Source of the DNA: Bifidobacterium reuteri DSM 23975
Lineage (GTDB): Bacteria > Actinomycetota > Actinomycetes > Actinomycetales > Bifidobacteriaceae
NCBI RefSeq assembly: GCF_000741695.1
Contig: NZ_JGZK01000006.1
Location: 216,506-280,505 of the forward strand
DNA length: 64,000 bases
Direction of reading: 5' to 3'
Of this stretch, positions 35,720-44,562 are shown one piece after another; positions within the stretch are counted from its first letter, which is position 1; every line of letters begins with the position of its first letter. The position numbers and the translations under genes were made by a program. The notes beneath the pieces were generated by a model. That model had not been told where the DNA came from. It made no database searches and saw nothing but the letters and a program-made list of their open reading frames with translations.

Positions 35720-37870
35720 ATGCAGATCAGACCTGGATCAATGTACCCGTTGGGGGCCAGTTACGACGGCGCTGGGGTGAATTTCGCGCTGTTCTCGCAA
35801 GTCGCACAGAAAGTGGAACTGTGCCTGTTTGATGACGACGACAAAGAGACTCGCGTCGAAATGACCGAGCAGAATTCCTACGTATGGCATAACTACATTC
35901 CCGGATTGCAGCCCGGACAGCGCTATGGCTATCGTGTCTATGGACCGTACGACCCGGTGCATGGCCTGCGTTGCAATCCGAACAAACTGCTGCTCGATCC
36001 GTACGCCAAGGCCATCGAAGGCAACATCGATGGCGATGAAAGCCTGTTCTCCTACTGGTTCAACCGTCCTGACGACAACTCGGCGATGAACGACATGGAC
36101 TCGGCGGCGCACACCATGAAATCCGCCGTCATCAACCCCTATTTCGATTGGGGCAACGACCAGCACCCGTACATTCCATACCACGATTCGGTGATCTACG
36201 AGGCGCATGTGCGCGGCATGACCAACCTCAACAAGGAAGTGCCGCCGGACATCCGCGGCACGTATGCGGGTCTTGCCTACCCGACCGTCATCGAATACCT
36301 GAAGAAGCTTGGCGTCACCGCCATCGAGCTCATGCCGATCCACCAGTTCGTCAACGATTCCTTCCTTCAGGAGAAGGGCCTGTCGAACTACTGGGGCTAC
36401 AACACCATCGGCTTCTTCGCGCCGCATAACGCCTACTCGTCCTCCGGTGAACGTGGCGAGCAGGTCAACGAATTCAAGTCCATGGTCAAGGCCTACCACC
36501 GCGCCGGCATGGAGGTCATCCTCGATGTGGTGTACAACCACACCGCCGAAGGCAACCACATGGGCCCGACCCTGAGCTTCAAGGGCATAGACAACCAGTC
36601 GTATTACCGTCTGGTGGATGGCGATCAGATGCACTACTTCGACACCACCGGTACCGGCAACTCGCTGCTCATGCGCTCGCCGCACGCGTTGCAGCTCATC
36701 ACCGACTCGCTGCGTTACTGGGTCACGGAAATGCACGTGGACGGCTTCCGATTCGATCTGGCCGCGACCCTGGCACGTCAGTTCCAAGAGGTCGACAAGC
36801 TGTCCGCATTCTTCGACATCGTCGAGCAGGATCCGATCATCTCGCGCGTGAAGCTCATTGCCGAGCCGTGGGATCTGGGCTCCGGCGGCTATCAGGTCGG
36901 CGGCTTCCCGTCCAGCTGGTCCGAATGGAATGGCCGCTTCCGCGACACCGTTCGTGACTTCTGGCGCTCGCAGCCATCCACACTGCCTGAGTTCGCGTCA
37001 CGACTCATGGGCAGCTCCGACCTGTATCAGGTCAACGGCCGCCGCCCGGTGGCATCCGTGAACTTCATTACCGCGCATGATGGCTTCACCATGAACGATC
37101 TGGTGAGCTACAACGAGAAGCACAATGCGGCCAACGGCGAAGGCAACCGGGATGGCGAGTCCAACAACCGCTCCTGGAACTGCGGCGTGGAAGGTCCTAC
37201 CAACATCCCAGACGTCAACGACCTGCGCCAACGCCAGATGCGCAACATGTTCTCGACACTGCTGCTCAGTCAGGGTATCCCCATGATCTGTGGCGGCGAC
37301 GAGGTGGAGCGCACCCAGCAGGGCAACAACAACGCGTACTGCCAGGACAACGAGATCTCGTGGAAGAACTGGGATCTCAATGCGGACCAGAAGAACATGC
37401 TCCGGTTCGTGTCCAAGCTGGTCCACTTGCGTCTTGACCATCCGGTGCTGCATCGTCGTCGTTTCTTCACCGGACGTGAGCCGGGTGATGATTCGAACAA
37501 GATTCCTCAGGTCGAATGGTTCGATCACACCGGATCAATCATGGATATGGAGGATTGGCAGAACACGCACGCCTTCTCCATGATGATCTTCCTGAACGGC
37601 GCGGATATCCCCGAAGTGGACTGGTACGGCAATCGGATGGTCGACAACGACTTCATTCTGATTTTCAACGCCCACTACGAGCCGATTATGTTCACACTGC
37701 CCGATGAGCGTTACGGCCGCAAGTGGCAGTTGATTGTGGATACGCACAATCCGGACGGCCCCGAGCTCAGTTACGAGGCTGGCTTCGTGATCACCGCCCA
37801 GGCGCGCAGCTTCATGATGCTCATGAGCGCCAAGAAGCCGAAGCGCCCGTTCGAGTCCGAAGAGGACTGA
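35720..37870 (+). CDS. glgX: glycogen debranching enzyme (GlgX/isoamylase type)
   Basis: A 716-residue GH13 protein. An N-terminal CBM48 (SMYPLGASYDGAGVNFALFS) is followed by the barrel with DVVYNHTAEG, the nucleophile region VDGFRFDLA, the acid region KLIAEPWDLG and the transition-state FITAHDGFTMNDLVSYNEKHN. The order and length match GlgX and TreX, which hydrolyse alpha-1,6 branches of glycogen after phosphorylase action. There is no clear Shine-Dalgarno site before the ATG; a GATACT 6-7 bases upstream is a possible -10. With glgB at 13529 it supports active glycogen storage. Confidence 0.95.
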   Translation: MQIRPGSMYPLGASYDGAGVNFALFSQVAQKVELCLFDDDDKETRVEMTEQNSYVWHNYIPGLQPGQRYGYRVYGPYDPVHGLRCNPNKLLLDPYAKAIEGNIDGDESLFSYWFNRPDDNSAMNDMDSAAHTMKSAVINPYFDWGNDQHPYIPYHDSVIYEAHVRGMTNLNKEVPPDIRGTYAGLAYPTVIEYLKKLGVTAIELMPIHQFVNDSFLQEKGLSNYWGYNTIGFFAPHNAYSSSGERGEQVNEFKSMVKAYHRAGMEVILDVVYNHTAEGNHMGPTLSFKGIDNQSYYRLVDGDQMHYFDTTGTGNSLLMRSPHALQLITDSLRYWVTEMHVDGFRFDLAATLARQFQEVDKLSAFFDIVEQDPIISRVKLIAEPWDLGSGGYQVGGFPSSWSEWNGRFRDTVRDFWRSQPSTLPEFASRLMGSSDLYQVNGRRPVASVNFITAHDGFTMNDLVSYNEKHNAANGEGNRDGESNNRSWNCGVEGPTNIPDVNDLRQRQMRNMFSTLLLSQGIPMICGGDEVERTQQGNNNAYCQDNEISWKNWDLNADQKNMLRFVSKLVHLRLDHPVLHRRRFFTGREPGDDSNKIPQVEWFDHTGSIMDMEDWQNTHAFSMMIFLNGADIPEVDWYGNRMVDNDFILIFNAHYEPIMFTLPDERYGRKWQLIVDTHNPDGPELSYEAGFVITAQARSFMMLMSAKKPKRPFESEED

Positions 37871-37955
37871 TTCTTCGGATGCCGATGTTGAGGGGCGATA
37901 TGGACATCACTCGGTGATTCGTCCTCCGGGTTGCGGCGCGTAACTGCGTATTGCC

Positions 37956-38273
37956 TCAGTATTCGGTTACATCCCGTACGAGGGCTCTTCGTCGGGTCAC
38001 CGGCGTCCAGCTTCCCGAGGAATCATCATCGTTGAAGATCAGCTGTGTTACAGTGCCGTCGATGATTTCTGTGCATTCCCTTTGCAGGGTTATTTCGCTA
38101 ATCAAGGCTCCGACGCTTGGTATCAGCAGGAGCACTGGAACGATGCTGAACAATCCGCAAAAGAGGACCCACGACCATCTACCCCAGAAACTGCGGTCGT
38201 TTCCGTTGTTGCGGACGGGTTGATGATCGGTGTCGTATGATGATTCGGGAATTCCGTTAGTGTCTGATGCCAT
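37956..38273 (-). CDS. small single-helix membrane protein, unknown function
   Basis: A 105-residue frame; the ATG at 38273 is preceded by GGCAGGA. The first 30 residues are polar, a hydrophobic helix follows (about 37-58, WSWVLFCGLFSIVPVLLLIPSVGAL), and then a polar domain containing ECTEIIDGTVTQLIF. That pattern of a Cys and an IDGTV strand right after a helix recalls the start of DUF3592-type proteins, but the domain is far too short and ends in a basic TRRRALVRD stretch, so it may be a truncated copy. It marks the left edge of the accessory region, converging on glgX. Confidence 0.55.
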   Translation of the reverse strand: MASDTNGIPESSYDTDHQPVRNNGNDRSFWGRWSWVLFCGLFSIVPVLLLIPSVGALISEITLQRECTEIIDGTVTQLIFNDDDSSGSWTPVTRRRALVRDVTEY

Positions 38274-38446
38274 GATTCCTGCCTTCCGTGGGTTTCTGCG
38301 ATACCGCGTGCAGATGGCCGCTGACGTTGCGGAGCGTTCCGATTTCGAGCATGCCAAAGGATTTCGGATACCGTTAGAGGAAAAGTGCAAGGGGCAACTT
38401 CATCTCACACTATTTGCGGAATGTGGCAGAGACGCTGCGTCGCATG

Positions 38447-38728
38447 TCAGTACAGCTGGTCGTGCGATCCGGTACGGGTCAGCACAAGTTGCAGTTCGTC
38501 GCGTTCGATGCGGTAGATGAGCAGCCAGTCTCCCTCGATGTGGATTTCCCGATATCCTTTCCAGTTGTTGACCAGCGCGTGATCGCGATATTTGGTCGAC
38601 AGCAGATTGTGATCTTCGGCCATCAGTGCCTCTACGGCGCGTCGCAGCTTGTCCGGGTCGTAGTGCTTCTTGAGCAGTCCTTTGAAGTCCTTTTTGAACT
38701 GCGTGGTGCGGAAGACGGATTTAAGCAT
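38447..38728 (-). CDS. yafQ: YafQ-type mRNA interferase toxin
   Basis: A 93-residue RelE-superfamily toxin. The family pattern is present: FRTTQFKKDFKGLLKKHYD, then an LVNNWKGYREIHIEGDWLLIYRIERDELQLVLTRTGSHDQLY end with the catalytic-region His, Asp, Trp and the C-terminal SHDxLF-like motif (here SHDQLY). YafQ cuts mRNA on the ribosome at in-frame codons and is silenced by DinJ. It overlaps the antitoxin gene by 8 bases and is translated after it, the classic order. Complete, with no visible lesion. Confidence 0.93.
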   Translation of the reverse strand: MLKSVFRTTQFKKDFKGLLKKHYDPDKLRRAVEALMAEDHNLLSTKYRDHALVNNWKGYREIHIEGDWLLIYRIERDELQLVLTRTGSHDQLY

Positions 38729-38981
38729 CCATCAAATCCTTCATCAGATTGTCCACAGACGGAAACGCGGCACCCTCCCGGGCATCGGCCTGACGGCGGG
38801 CCTCCACGTTCAGCGGGTTCTCCCTCGTGGCGCGGAACGGCATGCCGTTGTCGGTCAGCGATTGACGCAGGAACATGTTCAATGCGGTTGACAGGTCCAG
38901 TCCCATCGACTCGTACAGTTCCTTCGCCTGTTGCTTGACTTGCGGGTCCGTGCGGAAAGTGATCGTCGCGGTATCGGCCAT
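38721..38981 (-). CDS. dinJ: DinJ/RelB-type antitoxin
   Basis: An 86-residue antitoxin. The ATG at 38981 follows GAGGGGG. The N terminus TATITFRTDPQVKQQAKELYESMGLDLSTALNMFLRQS is the ribbon-helix-helix DNA-binding domain of the RelB/DinJ family; the C-terminal half, rich in charged residues, wraps the YafQ toxin encoded next. The pair should repress its own promoter, where a palindrome sits between the -35 and -10 elements. Confidence 0.93.
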   Translation of the reverse strand: MADTATITFRTDPQVKQQAKELYESMGLDLSTALNMFLRQSLTDNGMPFRATRENPLNVEARRQADAREGAAFPSVDNLMKDLMDA

Positions 38982-39431
38982 CGCAACCCCCTCACCACAA
39001 AATGCTAATGTATGAACATTGTAACACAATAGGAGGTGCGTGTTCAGTCGCTTAACCGATTCCCCTGGCAAGACGGCGGATAAAGGGATGCTGGGGAATA
39101 CCCCCCGGCGACTTGGAGCCTCGCCCTTGCGGGACGAAGCGTCACTGTTATGACAGAACCGGCTCTGACATGCAAGAGCCAGGATTCATGATGGCTATAC
39201 TAATGGCGAATGCCCTGGAACGTCACCCCTGCTCACGCCAACTACACAGCTGTCTATACGAGGAAAGCGTCGGCGAGGGAAACGACGATGATGTCGGACA
39301 CGGTCATCGGTGTAATGGTCTGGCGTAGGATTAGCGCAACGATGATGACACTCATGACCGGGTCGTCGTCAATGATGGTCGTAACCGAAATGCTGCAATG
39401 TCATGTGATAGATGCCAACATGGCATTGATC
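38982..39431. other. gap between dinJ and the Abi-ASCH gene
   Basis: About 450 bases without a credible gene. It holds the dinJ promoter at its left end and a small GGCTCT/AGAGCC hairpin near 39163. No att, IS or RNA gene was recognised; the ends of the Abi-ASCH gene lie at its right. Confidence 0.6.
39002..39029 (-). promoter_or_regulatory. dinJ-yafQ promoter and operator
   Basis: On the minus strand, TTGTGT and TAGCAT are 16 bases apart. Between them lies AATGTATGAACATT (39007-39020), a 5-4-5 inverted repeat, a good site for RHH autorepression. Confidence 0.55.
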
Positions 39432-40526
39432 TCACAGTCTCTGCGTCACCGTGAAATGTTCCAACACCACAAGGGTGTCATCGTCGAGAGGAAAACTCGG
39501 GTCTCTGAACTCGGCACGGTATTCGTCAGAGTCCCAGAACATCTCGTGGGTGCGCCGCCATTCTGCCGCGGTCGTATCGCCTTCGCCTTCGTCAATCGCA
39601 TGCTGGTCAGTGACGTCGGCCAGCCGTATGACGGCCACATCGGTGGTGGCCAGCACGGCCACCCCATGGTCGTCAGAGTTCACCAGTACGGACCGGTTTC
39701 CGGTTCTCGGCAGTGGATCGGCGCATTCGACATAGTCGAGGAGCAGTGCTGCAGTGGCGATCTTCGTGCCGTCGAGAATGAGTCCCACCAGCCGGTCGCG
39801 TTCTGGTCCGGGCATCATGAATTCGGCCTTTGGCAGGTTCGCGAGGTCCGATGCTGAATGGACCGGGCGCAATTTACGCAATGTGGGCACACGGGACTGG
39901 CTGCGAATCCAGTCGGCTGCTTTCGGGTCGATAACGCGGGCGACCCATAGCAGGTTTTCCCACTGGAAGTCGAGATACTCTCGTTCAGTGTCAGCATCCG
40001 TTCGAATAAGCGGTTCCTGATGGCTGCATCGGTTGCGCATATCCAGTAGTTGAACGATGTGTGTCTCGAATTCCTTGCGTCGACGCGATTTATAGTATGG
40101 CATACCGCCGTTGGCGCGGTCACGCAGTGCCTTCCATACGGTCGGCTCCAGTTTGCGCACCAGAAGGAACCGCCATGAATCCAGTGATAGTCCCGCAATC
40201 ACGCGGTCCGGGGTGATGCTATGACCAGCGTAGCGGATACGTCGTTTGACGCGTTCGACGGCTTTGCAAAACTCGTAGTCGAAACCGAAATGATCGGTTT
40301 GGTCGAACCAGTCCTCCCGACCGCAGTCGGATGCGAGTCGCGTGGAAATGAAGTTGCGCAGCATGACCTCGACATGCGCGATGTCCTCAAGGTACGCTTT
40401 GGACATGTGTGTATTCCACACATACAGCGCGACCGGGTCCAACGCCGATTCCTCGTATCGGCGCATTCGCTCCGCGGAGAACCAGCTACATAGATCGACG
40501 GCTGTGACTTGCATATTATCGGTCAT
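39432..40526 (-). CDS. Abi-family HEPN protein fused to an ASCH domain
   Basis: A 364-residue protein with two parts. Residues about 15-210 match the Abi family (PF07751 type): ERMRRYEESALDPVALYVWN, LEDIAHVEVMLRNFISTRL, LSLDSWRFLLVRKLE and the HEPN motif RNRCSH at 164-169, the Rx4H RNase centre, followed by QEPL. Residues about 235-364 form an ASCH domain: RDRLVGLILDGTKIATAALL with the GxKxxT motif at 253-258, a beta-barrel run (SVLVN, VAVLATTDVAVIRL), then GEGDTTAAEWRRTHEMFW. ASCH folds bind RNA or modified nucleosides. The fusion suggests an RNA-targeting toxin or abortive-infection protein. TAGTAT ends 7 bases before the ATG, with no ribosome site. Confidence 0.85.
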   Translation of the reverse strand: MTDNMQVTAVDLCSWFSAERMRRYEESALDPVALYVWNTHMSKAYLEDIAHVEVMLRNFISTRLASDCGREDWFDQTDHFGFDYEFCKAVERVKRRIRYAGHSITPDRVIAGLSLDSWRFLLVRKLEPTVWKALRDRANGGMPYYKSRRRKEFETHIVQLLDMRNRCSHQEPLIRTDADTEREYLDFQWENLLWVARVIDPKAADWIRSQSRVPTLRKLRPVHSASDLANLPKAEFMMPGPERDRLVGLILDGTKIATAALLLDYVECADPLPRTGNRSVLVNSDDHGVAVLATTDVAVIRLADVTDQHAIDEGEGDTTAAEWRRTHEMFWDSDEYRAEFRDPSFPLDDDTLVVLEHFTVTQRL

Positions 40527-40533
40527 AGTGGCT

Positions 40534-40539
40534 ATACTA
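40534..40539 (-). promoter_or_regulatory. -10-like TAGTAT just before the Abi-ASCH gene (leaderless candidate)
   Basis: TAGTAT on the minus strand ends 7 bases before the ATG; no ribosome site is visible. Confidence 0.45.
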
Positions 40540-40765
40540 TTCCGTGCAAGGCCCCGTGAAAGTCACTCATGCGAAACATCATGAAACTCCGGGGTCAACG
40601 TATATCCGCGAGCGGTATTCGCGGTTCCTTTGATTTCCAATCGCCATGAAGCGCGAGGTCTGCGGTCTTGGTACCCAGTGTTATCAGGGGTTAAGGGTAA
40701 AAACGTGGGTCTTATCCGGGTGTGTTATTGGCGTGTTATCGGCGACCTGTTCGAGGGAATATGAC

Positions 40766-40834
40766 AAAGCCCTGCTTCCAAGCGGGAGTAGGGCTCTCTG
40801 TCGGGCTAGCCGGATTTGAACCTGCGACATCCTG
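40766..40834. repeat. left att-like copy of the tRNA-Pro 3' end
   Basis: 66 of 69 bases match 45730-45798. Covers the T arm, acceptor 3' strand and terminator hairpin of tRNA-Pro; the anticodon half is absent. Confidence 0.85.
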
Positions 40835-41208
40835 TTAGGATTGTGGGTTCTTGGCTCGGGCCGGTCTTGGCTCACCTTGAAACCGTTGGAATTATGCCGT
40901 TCTTGAGTTTTGAATTTCTTTGTTCAGACCACCCGGATTGGTAAATCGTGACGGTCATTGTTAGCAAAATGTTAGCGTCCCAGACCATCGAAACAGCTTA
41001 AACACTCGGCGCGTCGAAACACTGCTCCAGATGCGCTGTTAGCATCACTGCCCTTCATGATGACGATCTTCTCCGAACAGGTGATTGAAGAGAACTTGAC
41101 CCGCTCTCCCCATTCACCCTAATTGGAGCTGAATGCGGAATAATCGACCCGTCTCCAACGACTGTCGTTCAAGTGTGGCGGATATCGCCATGAACTGGAC
41201 AGCCGAAG

Positions 41209-42630
41209 TCAGCGCTCAGTCCAGCGCAGCCGAGCGTAGGCGAATGCGCAGATGAGCAGCAGGGCGGCCGCGATGAACACGGCGCGCAGGGAGCCGTCAA
41301 GCGAGGGTGTGAAGGTGGCGACCACACCGAACACGGCCACGCCGATCGCGCCACCGACCTGACGGAACGTGTTGAACACCGCGCTGGCGATACCCGCCTG
41401 CTTCTGCTCCACGCTCACCAGCACCAGTCCGGACAGTGCCGGCGTGACCAGTGCGCCGCCAAGGCCGACGACGCTCAGGGCGACGGCGATCACCCATGCG
41501 GGCATTGGAGCCGGCACCAGCACCGCGGCAAGGAACCCGACGGCCATGGCAATCAGTCCAATGGACACGGTGAACCGGGTGCCCATCGAGTTGATGACCT
41601 GTCCGCTGAACACGTTGGTGACCACCATGACCACCGCGGAGGGAATGAACACCAGCCCGGCGGCGAACGGGCTCATGCCCTGCTCGCTTTGCAGGAACAG
41701 AGTGGAGATGAAGACCATGCCGAACCAGTTGAAGATCATGATGAAGCCCACGATCAGCGAGATGCGCATGCCGTCGTTGCGGAACAGGTTCAGCGGCACC
41801 ATCGGATGCCCGACCTTGGCTTGTGCGATCACGAACAGCACGAGTGCGGCGACGCCGACAGACAGCAGCGCGAGCGTCACCGGCGAGGAGATGCCCAGGG
41901 AACCGATTTCGATGACGCCGGCCACCAGCGAGGTGAGACCAATCAGCGCGAGCGTCTGGCCGAGCCAGTCGAACGAGATGGCACGGGTGGGCGATGGCGC
42001 AACCTTCGGTGCAAGAGCGAGCACAATCAGGCAGAACGGCACGTTGACCGCGAAAATCAGGCTCCAGTGGATTGGTGTGAGCAAACCGCCGAACAGTGGG
42101 CCGAACGCGGATGCCGAAGCCGAGCCGGCGCCCCACAGGCCGAGGGCGAACGCACGGCGGCGCGGATCGGGATTGGCCTCGTTAATCAAGGCCATCGACG
42201 CCGGCAGGATCAGGCTGGGCACGCCCATCAGGCAACGGCCGACGATGAGCACCAGCATGGTCCACGCGAAGGTGCTCAGCAGGGATGCCGCTCCGAACAA
42301 TGCCGTGCCGAAGAAGAACATGCGCTTGGCGCCGAACTTGTCAGACAGACTGCCGGCGAGCAGCAGCAGCGAGGCGAACAGCAGCGTGTACCCGTCGATC
42401 ATCCACTGCTGCAACGCCATATTGCCGCCAAGGTCGGCGGTGATGGTCGGCAGTGCCACGTTGACAATCATGGTGTCCATACCGGTCAGGAAGAACGCCA
42501 GCGAAGTGGCGAAAGTGGTCAGCCCGGCGCTGTAGCGGGCCGAGCGACGCGATGCGCGACGGGTTTCACGCTCGAGGCTTTCGTCTTCGCGCACGAGGCC
42601 GAGGGCTGCGGATTCGTTGATTGATGTCAT
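41209..42630 (-). CDS. MFS drug exporter, DHA2 type
   Basis: A 473-residue transporter of the 14-helix EmrB/QacA class. Motif C-like and family marks are visible: MDTMIVNVALPTI in the first helix, WMIDGYTLLFASLLLLAGSLSDKFGAKR (motif A), GRCLMGVPSLILPASMALI and an FGPLFGGLL segment. It should expel toxic amphipathic compounds with protons. The ATG at 42630 follows TAGGTGAG. It is divergent from a LysR-type gene that probably controls it. Both lie inside the tRNA-Pro-bounded insert, so this is likely acquired cargo. The substrate is unknown. Confidence 0.9.
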   Translation of the reverse strand: MTSINESAALGLVREDESLERETRRASRRSARYSAGLTTFATSLAFFLTGMDTMIVNVALPTITADLGGNMALQQWMIDGYTLLFASLLLLAGSLSDKFGAKRMFFFGTALFGAASLLSTFAWTMLVLIVGRCLMGVPSLILPASMALINEANPDPRRRAFALGLWGAGSASASAFGPLFGGLLTPIHWSLIFAVNVPFCLIVLALAPKVAPSPTRAISFDWLGQTLALIGLTSLVAGVIEIGSLGISSPVTLALLSVGVAALVLFVIAQAKVGHPMVPLNLFRNDGMRISLIVGFIMIFNWFGMVFISTLFLQSEQGMSPFAAGLVFIPSAVVMVVTNVFSGQVINSMGTRFTVSIGLIAMAVGFLAAVLVPAPMPAWVIAVALSVVGLGGALVTPALSGLVLVSVEQKQAGIASAVFNTFRQVGGAIGVAVFGVVATFTPSLDGSLRAVFIAAALLLICAFAYARLRWTER

Positions 42631-42731
42631 ACTCACCTATATCCCATTGGTTTACATGTTTCCGTTTGGTTATTGCAGTAGCTATGGTATTCTTCAAGAC
42701 ATCAGTAAAACAGCGGTTTATAAATGTTTGT

Positions 42732-42750
42732 GGTTTACATCCTATAAACC
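42732..42750. promoter_or_regulatory. LysR-type operator in the MFS-lysR gap
   Basis: GGTTTACATCCTATAAACC is a 6-7-6 palindrome. Further GGTTTA half-sites occur nearby (42652, 42714, 42754 regions), so the 140 bp divergent promoter gap carries an array of related half-sites. Confidence 0.6.
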
Positions 42751-42770
42751 TTTGGTTTATGGAGGTCGCA

Positions 42771-43691
42771 ATGTACGACAGAAGACTGGACGCGGTGATC
42801 GCCGCCGCGCAGACCGGCAGCTTCGCCAAGACCGGCCATCGCCTGCATATTTCCACGCCGGCGGTGGCCAAACAGGTCAATACGTTCGAAAGGGAGTACG
42901 GCCTGACGCTGTTCGACCGATCGCGCAGCGGCGTGCAACTCACCAAAGCCGGCCGAGAGTTCGTCGAGGACGCGCGGATGATTGTGCGCCAATGCGAGGA
43001 GATCCTGCGCCGTGCGCAACAACGCGGCACCGACGGCATCGCCACCGTTCGTCTTGGCGTTTCCATCCTGCGCCCCGGCCGCCGTATCCTCGACCTATGG
43101 CAACGCGACGCCGGCAAGCACGCCGACATCCGCCTGGAACTGGTGTCGATGCCCGACGACTCCGAAGCCATCAACGACATCATCACCCATCTCGGCGAAA
43201 ACATCGACCTGATCTCCACGGCGTTCGACACCGGCTATTGGAACGACATATGCAGCACCGTCGCCCTCGATTCCGAGCCACTGTGCGTGGCCGTGCCACG
43301 CAACCACACGCTGGCGAGACGCGCACGACTCACATTGAAAGACCTCGAAGGCACGCGCATCCGCATCCTCAAGCACCATCGCGGCGCCAACGACACGGCT
43401 CGGGACTTGTTGGAACAATGCCCTTCCATCGATTTGATCGACATCGACCACTACTACCTTGACACGTTCAACGACTGCGCCGAATCCGGCGACCTGCTCA
43501 TCTCCAAACCGATGTGGGCCGGCATTCACCCACAGCTCGTCAACGTAGCCGTGGACTGGCCCGAACCGGTCATCATGCACTACGGGCTGCTCTATCCGCT
43601 CGATGCCACCCCGGCAATTCGCACGTTTATCTCCCGCATCGCCGCACTATCCGGCCTTACTGGCGAACCCCGTGCACTACCTCATTCATGA
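42771..43691 (+). CDS. LysR-family transcriptional regulator
   Basis: A 306-residue regulator; the ATG at 42771 follows GGAGG. Residues 1-60 are the LysR winged helix (LDAVIAAAQTGSFAKTGHRLHISTPAVAKQVNTFEREYGLTLFDRSRSGVQLTKAG), and the rest is the two-lobed effector-binding domain. Several starts are possible upstream but lack a ribosome site. Its place back-to-back with the MFS exporter suggests that it senses the exported compound and activates the exporter through the repeated GGTTTA sites. Confidence 0.9.
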   Translation: MYDRRLDAVIAAAQTGSFAKTGHRLHISTPAVAKQVNTFEREYGLTLFDRSRSGVQLTKAGREFVEDARMIVRQCEEILRRAQQRGTDGIATVRLGVSILRPGRRILDLWQRDAGKHADIRLELVSMPDDSEAINDIITHLGENIDLISTAFDTGYWNDICSTVALDSEPLCVAVPRNHTLARRARLTLKDLEGTRIRILKHHRGANDTARDLLEQCPSIDLIDIDHYYLDTFNDCAESGDLLISKPMWAGIHPQLVNVAVDWPEPVIMHYGLLYPLDATPAIRTFISRIAALSGLTGEPRALPHS

Positions 43692-43746
43692 TCCTTGGGC
43701 CTTTGTCTTCCGTCTCCTGGCTTGCGGGATTGGTGATATCCGCCGT

Positions 43747-44553
43747 CTACTCGATAGACCGTGGCTCGTGTTCGAGCACGAGTTTCATCTTGCTGTTGTC
43801 CATCAGCCACGAGTACAGGTTCCGGTCCAGAATCATCGCCAGATCGAAACAGGCCCGCACCGCGTCCGCCAGTGTGATGCGCCGGTTCTCGCCCGGCAGC
43901 GGGACGCCGTTGACGAGCGGCTCGTGGTGGGCGACCCGGTTGCGCAGGGCATGCACGGTCTTGACAATGTTCAGCGCGTAGTTTCTTGTCCACTTGGCGT
44001 TCGCGTCCGCTGCGTGCCGACGGCCGCCAGGGAAGGACTTGACGATGCCTTTGCGCCAGAGGTCGTTCTCGTAATCGGCGCTGCCCTCGTCCGGCCAACG
44101 AGCATGGATTGCGCCGCCGTTCTCCAGCAGATTGCGCCAGAACCCGAACGTCAACGCCGCGACGAGATGGCCATGCGTGTGCCATTTCTTCTGCTGGATG
44201 GTGAGATGGCCCCATGCCTCACGGATCTGACGCTGAGTACGGTCGTCGAAACGCAGCCCCGCCATGTACCAGTCCTCGGTGCCGGCCTGCTCCAAGGCGA
44301 TGAGGGACAGCTGCCGATCCATGCGGTTGCGCAAGGCGACTTCAAGGATGGCGATGTCGCCCATGCACGCGCTGGCCATGTCATGATCCCACAGGTACAG
44401 TCGCAAAGCCGGGCATGAACGTCTCCGTGCTTCGGAGTCATAGGATGAGAGCCGTTCGTTGGTGATGCACGAGCGTAACGCCCTCTCCTGTGGACTGCCC
44501 TTCCGGGGAGTCTGTGAGAGGAAATCGGCTGCTGGGTTTGACTGTCGGCTCAT
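43747..44553 (-). CDS. Abi-family HEPN protein (single domain)
   Basis: A 268-residue paralogue of the Abi half of the protein at 39432-40526. Shared marks are ERLSSYDSEARRRSCPALRLYLWD, GDIAILEVALRNRMDRQL, LTFGFWRNLLENGG and the HEPN motif RNRVAH at 204-209 followed by HEPL. No ASCH or other extra domain is attached. HEPN/Abi proteins are RNases thought to stop growth on phage infection. No antitoxin-like partner is evident next to it. The ribosome site is poor (GGG near the ATG); a start at the internal Met is not excluded. It sits inside the tRNA-Pro insert. Confidence 0.8.
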   Translation of the reverse strand: MSRQSNPAADFLSQTPRKGSPQERALRSCITNERLSSYDSEARRRSCPALRLYLWDHDMASACMGDIAILEVALRNRMDRQLSLIALEQAGTEDWYMAGLRFDDRTQRQIREAWGHLTIQQKKWHTHGHLVAALTFGFWRNLLENGGAIHARWPDEGSADYENDLWRKGIVKSFPGGRRHAADANAKWTRNYALNIVKTVHALRNRVAHHEPLVNGVPLPGENRRITLADAVRACFDLAMILDRNLYSWLMDNSKMKLVLEHEPRSIE

Positions 44554-44562
44554 AACCCGTTA

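Larger units (their letters stand above)
40527..41208. other. gap holding the left tRNA-Pro att copy
   Basis: 682 bases with no intact gene. It contains the -10-like element of the Abi-ASCH gene (40534-40539), the 69 bp tRNA-Pro partial copy at 40766-40834, and near 40960 the direct motif TGTTAGCAAAATGTTAGC of the kind seen near integrase sites. Short stretches (ACC-TTGGAATTA, GGATTGTGGG) recur near 45150-45180, which suggests shared remnants at both ends of the insert. Nothing was found in 40980-41208. Confidence 0.65.

Noticed and set aside
38982..39431. Short plus-strand frames in the gap between dinJ and the Abi-ASCH gene
   Set aside because: No ribosome sites, no conserved motif, and composition unlike neighbouring genes.
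40684..40875. Small minus-strand frame over the left tRNA-Pro copy
   Set aside because: It is a translation of tRNA and terminator sequence; the same peptide appears opposite the real tRNA-Pro at 45552-45794.
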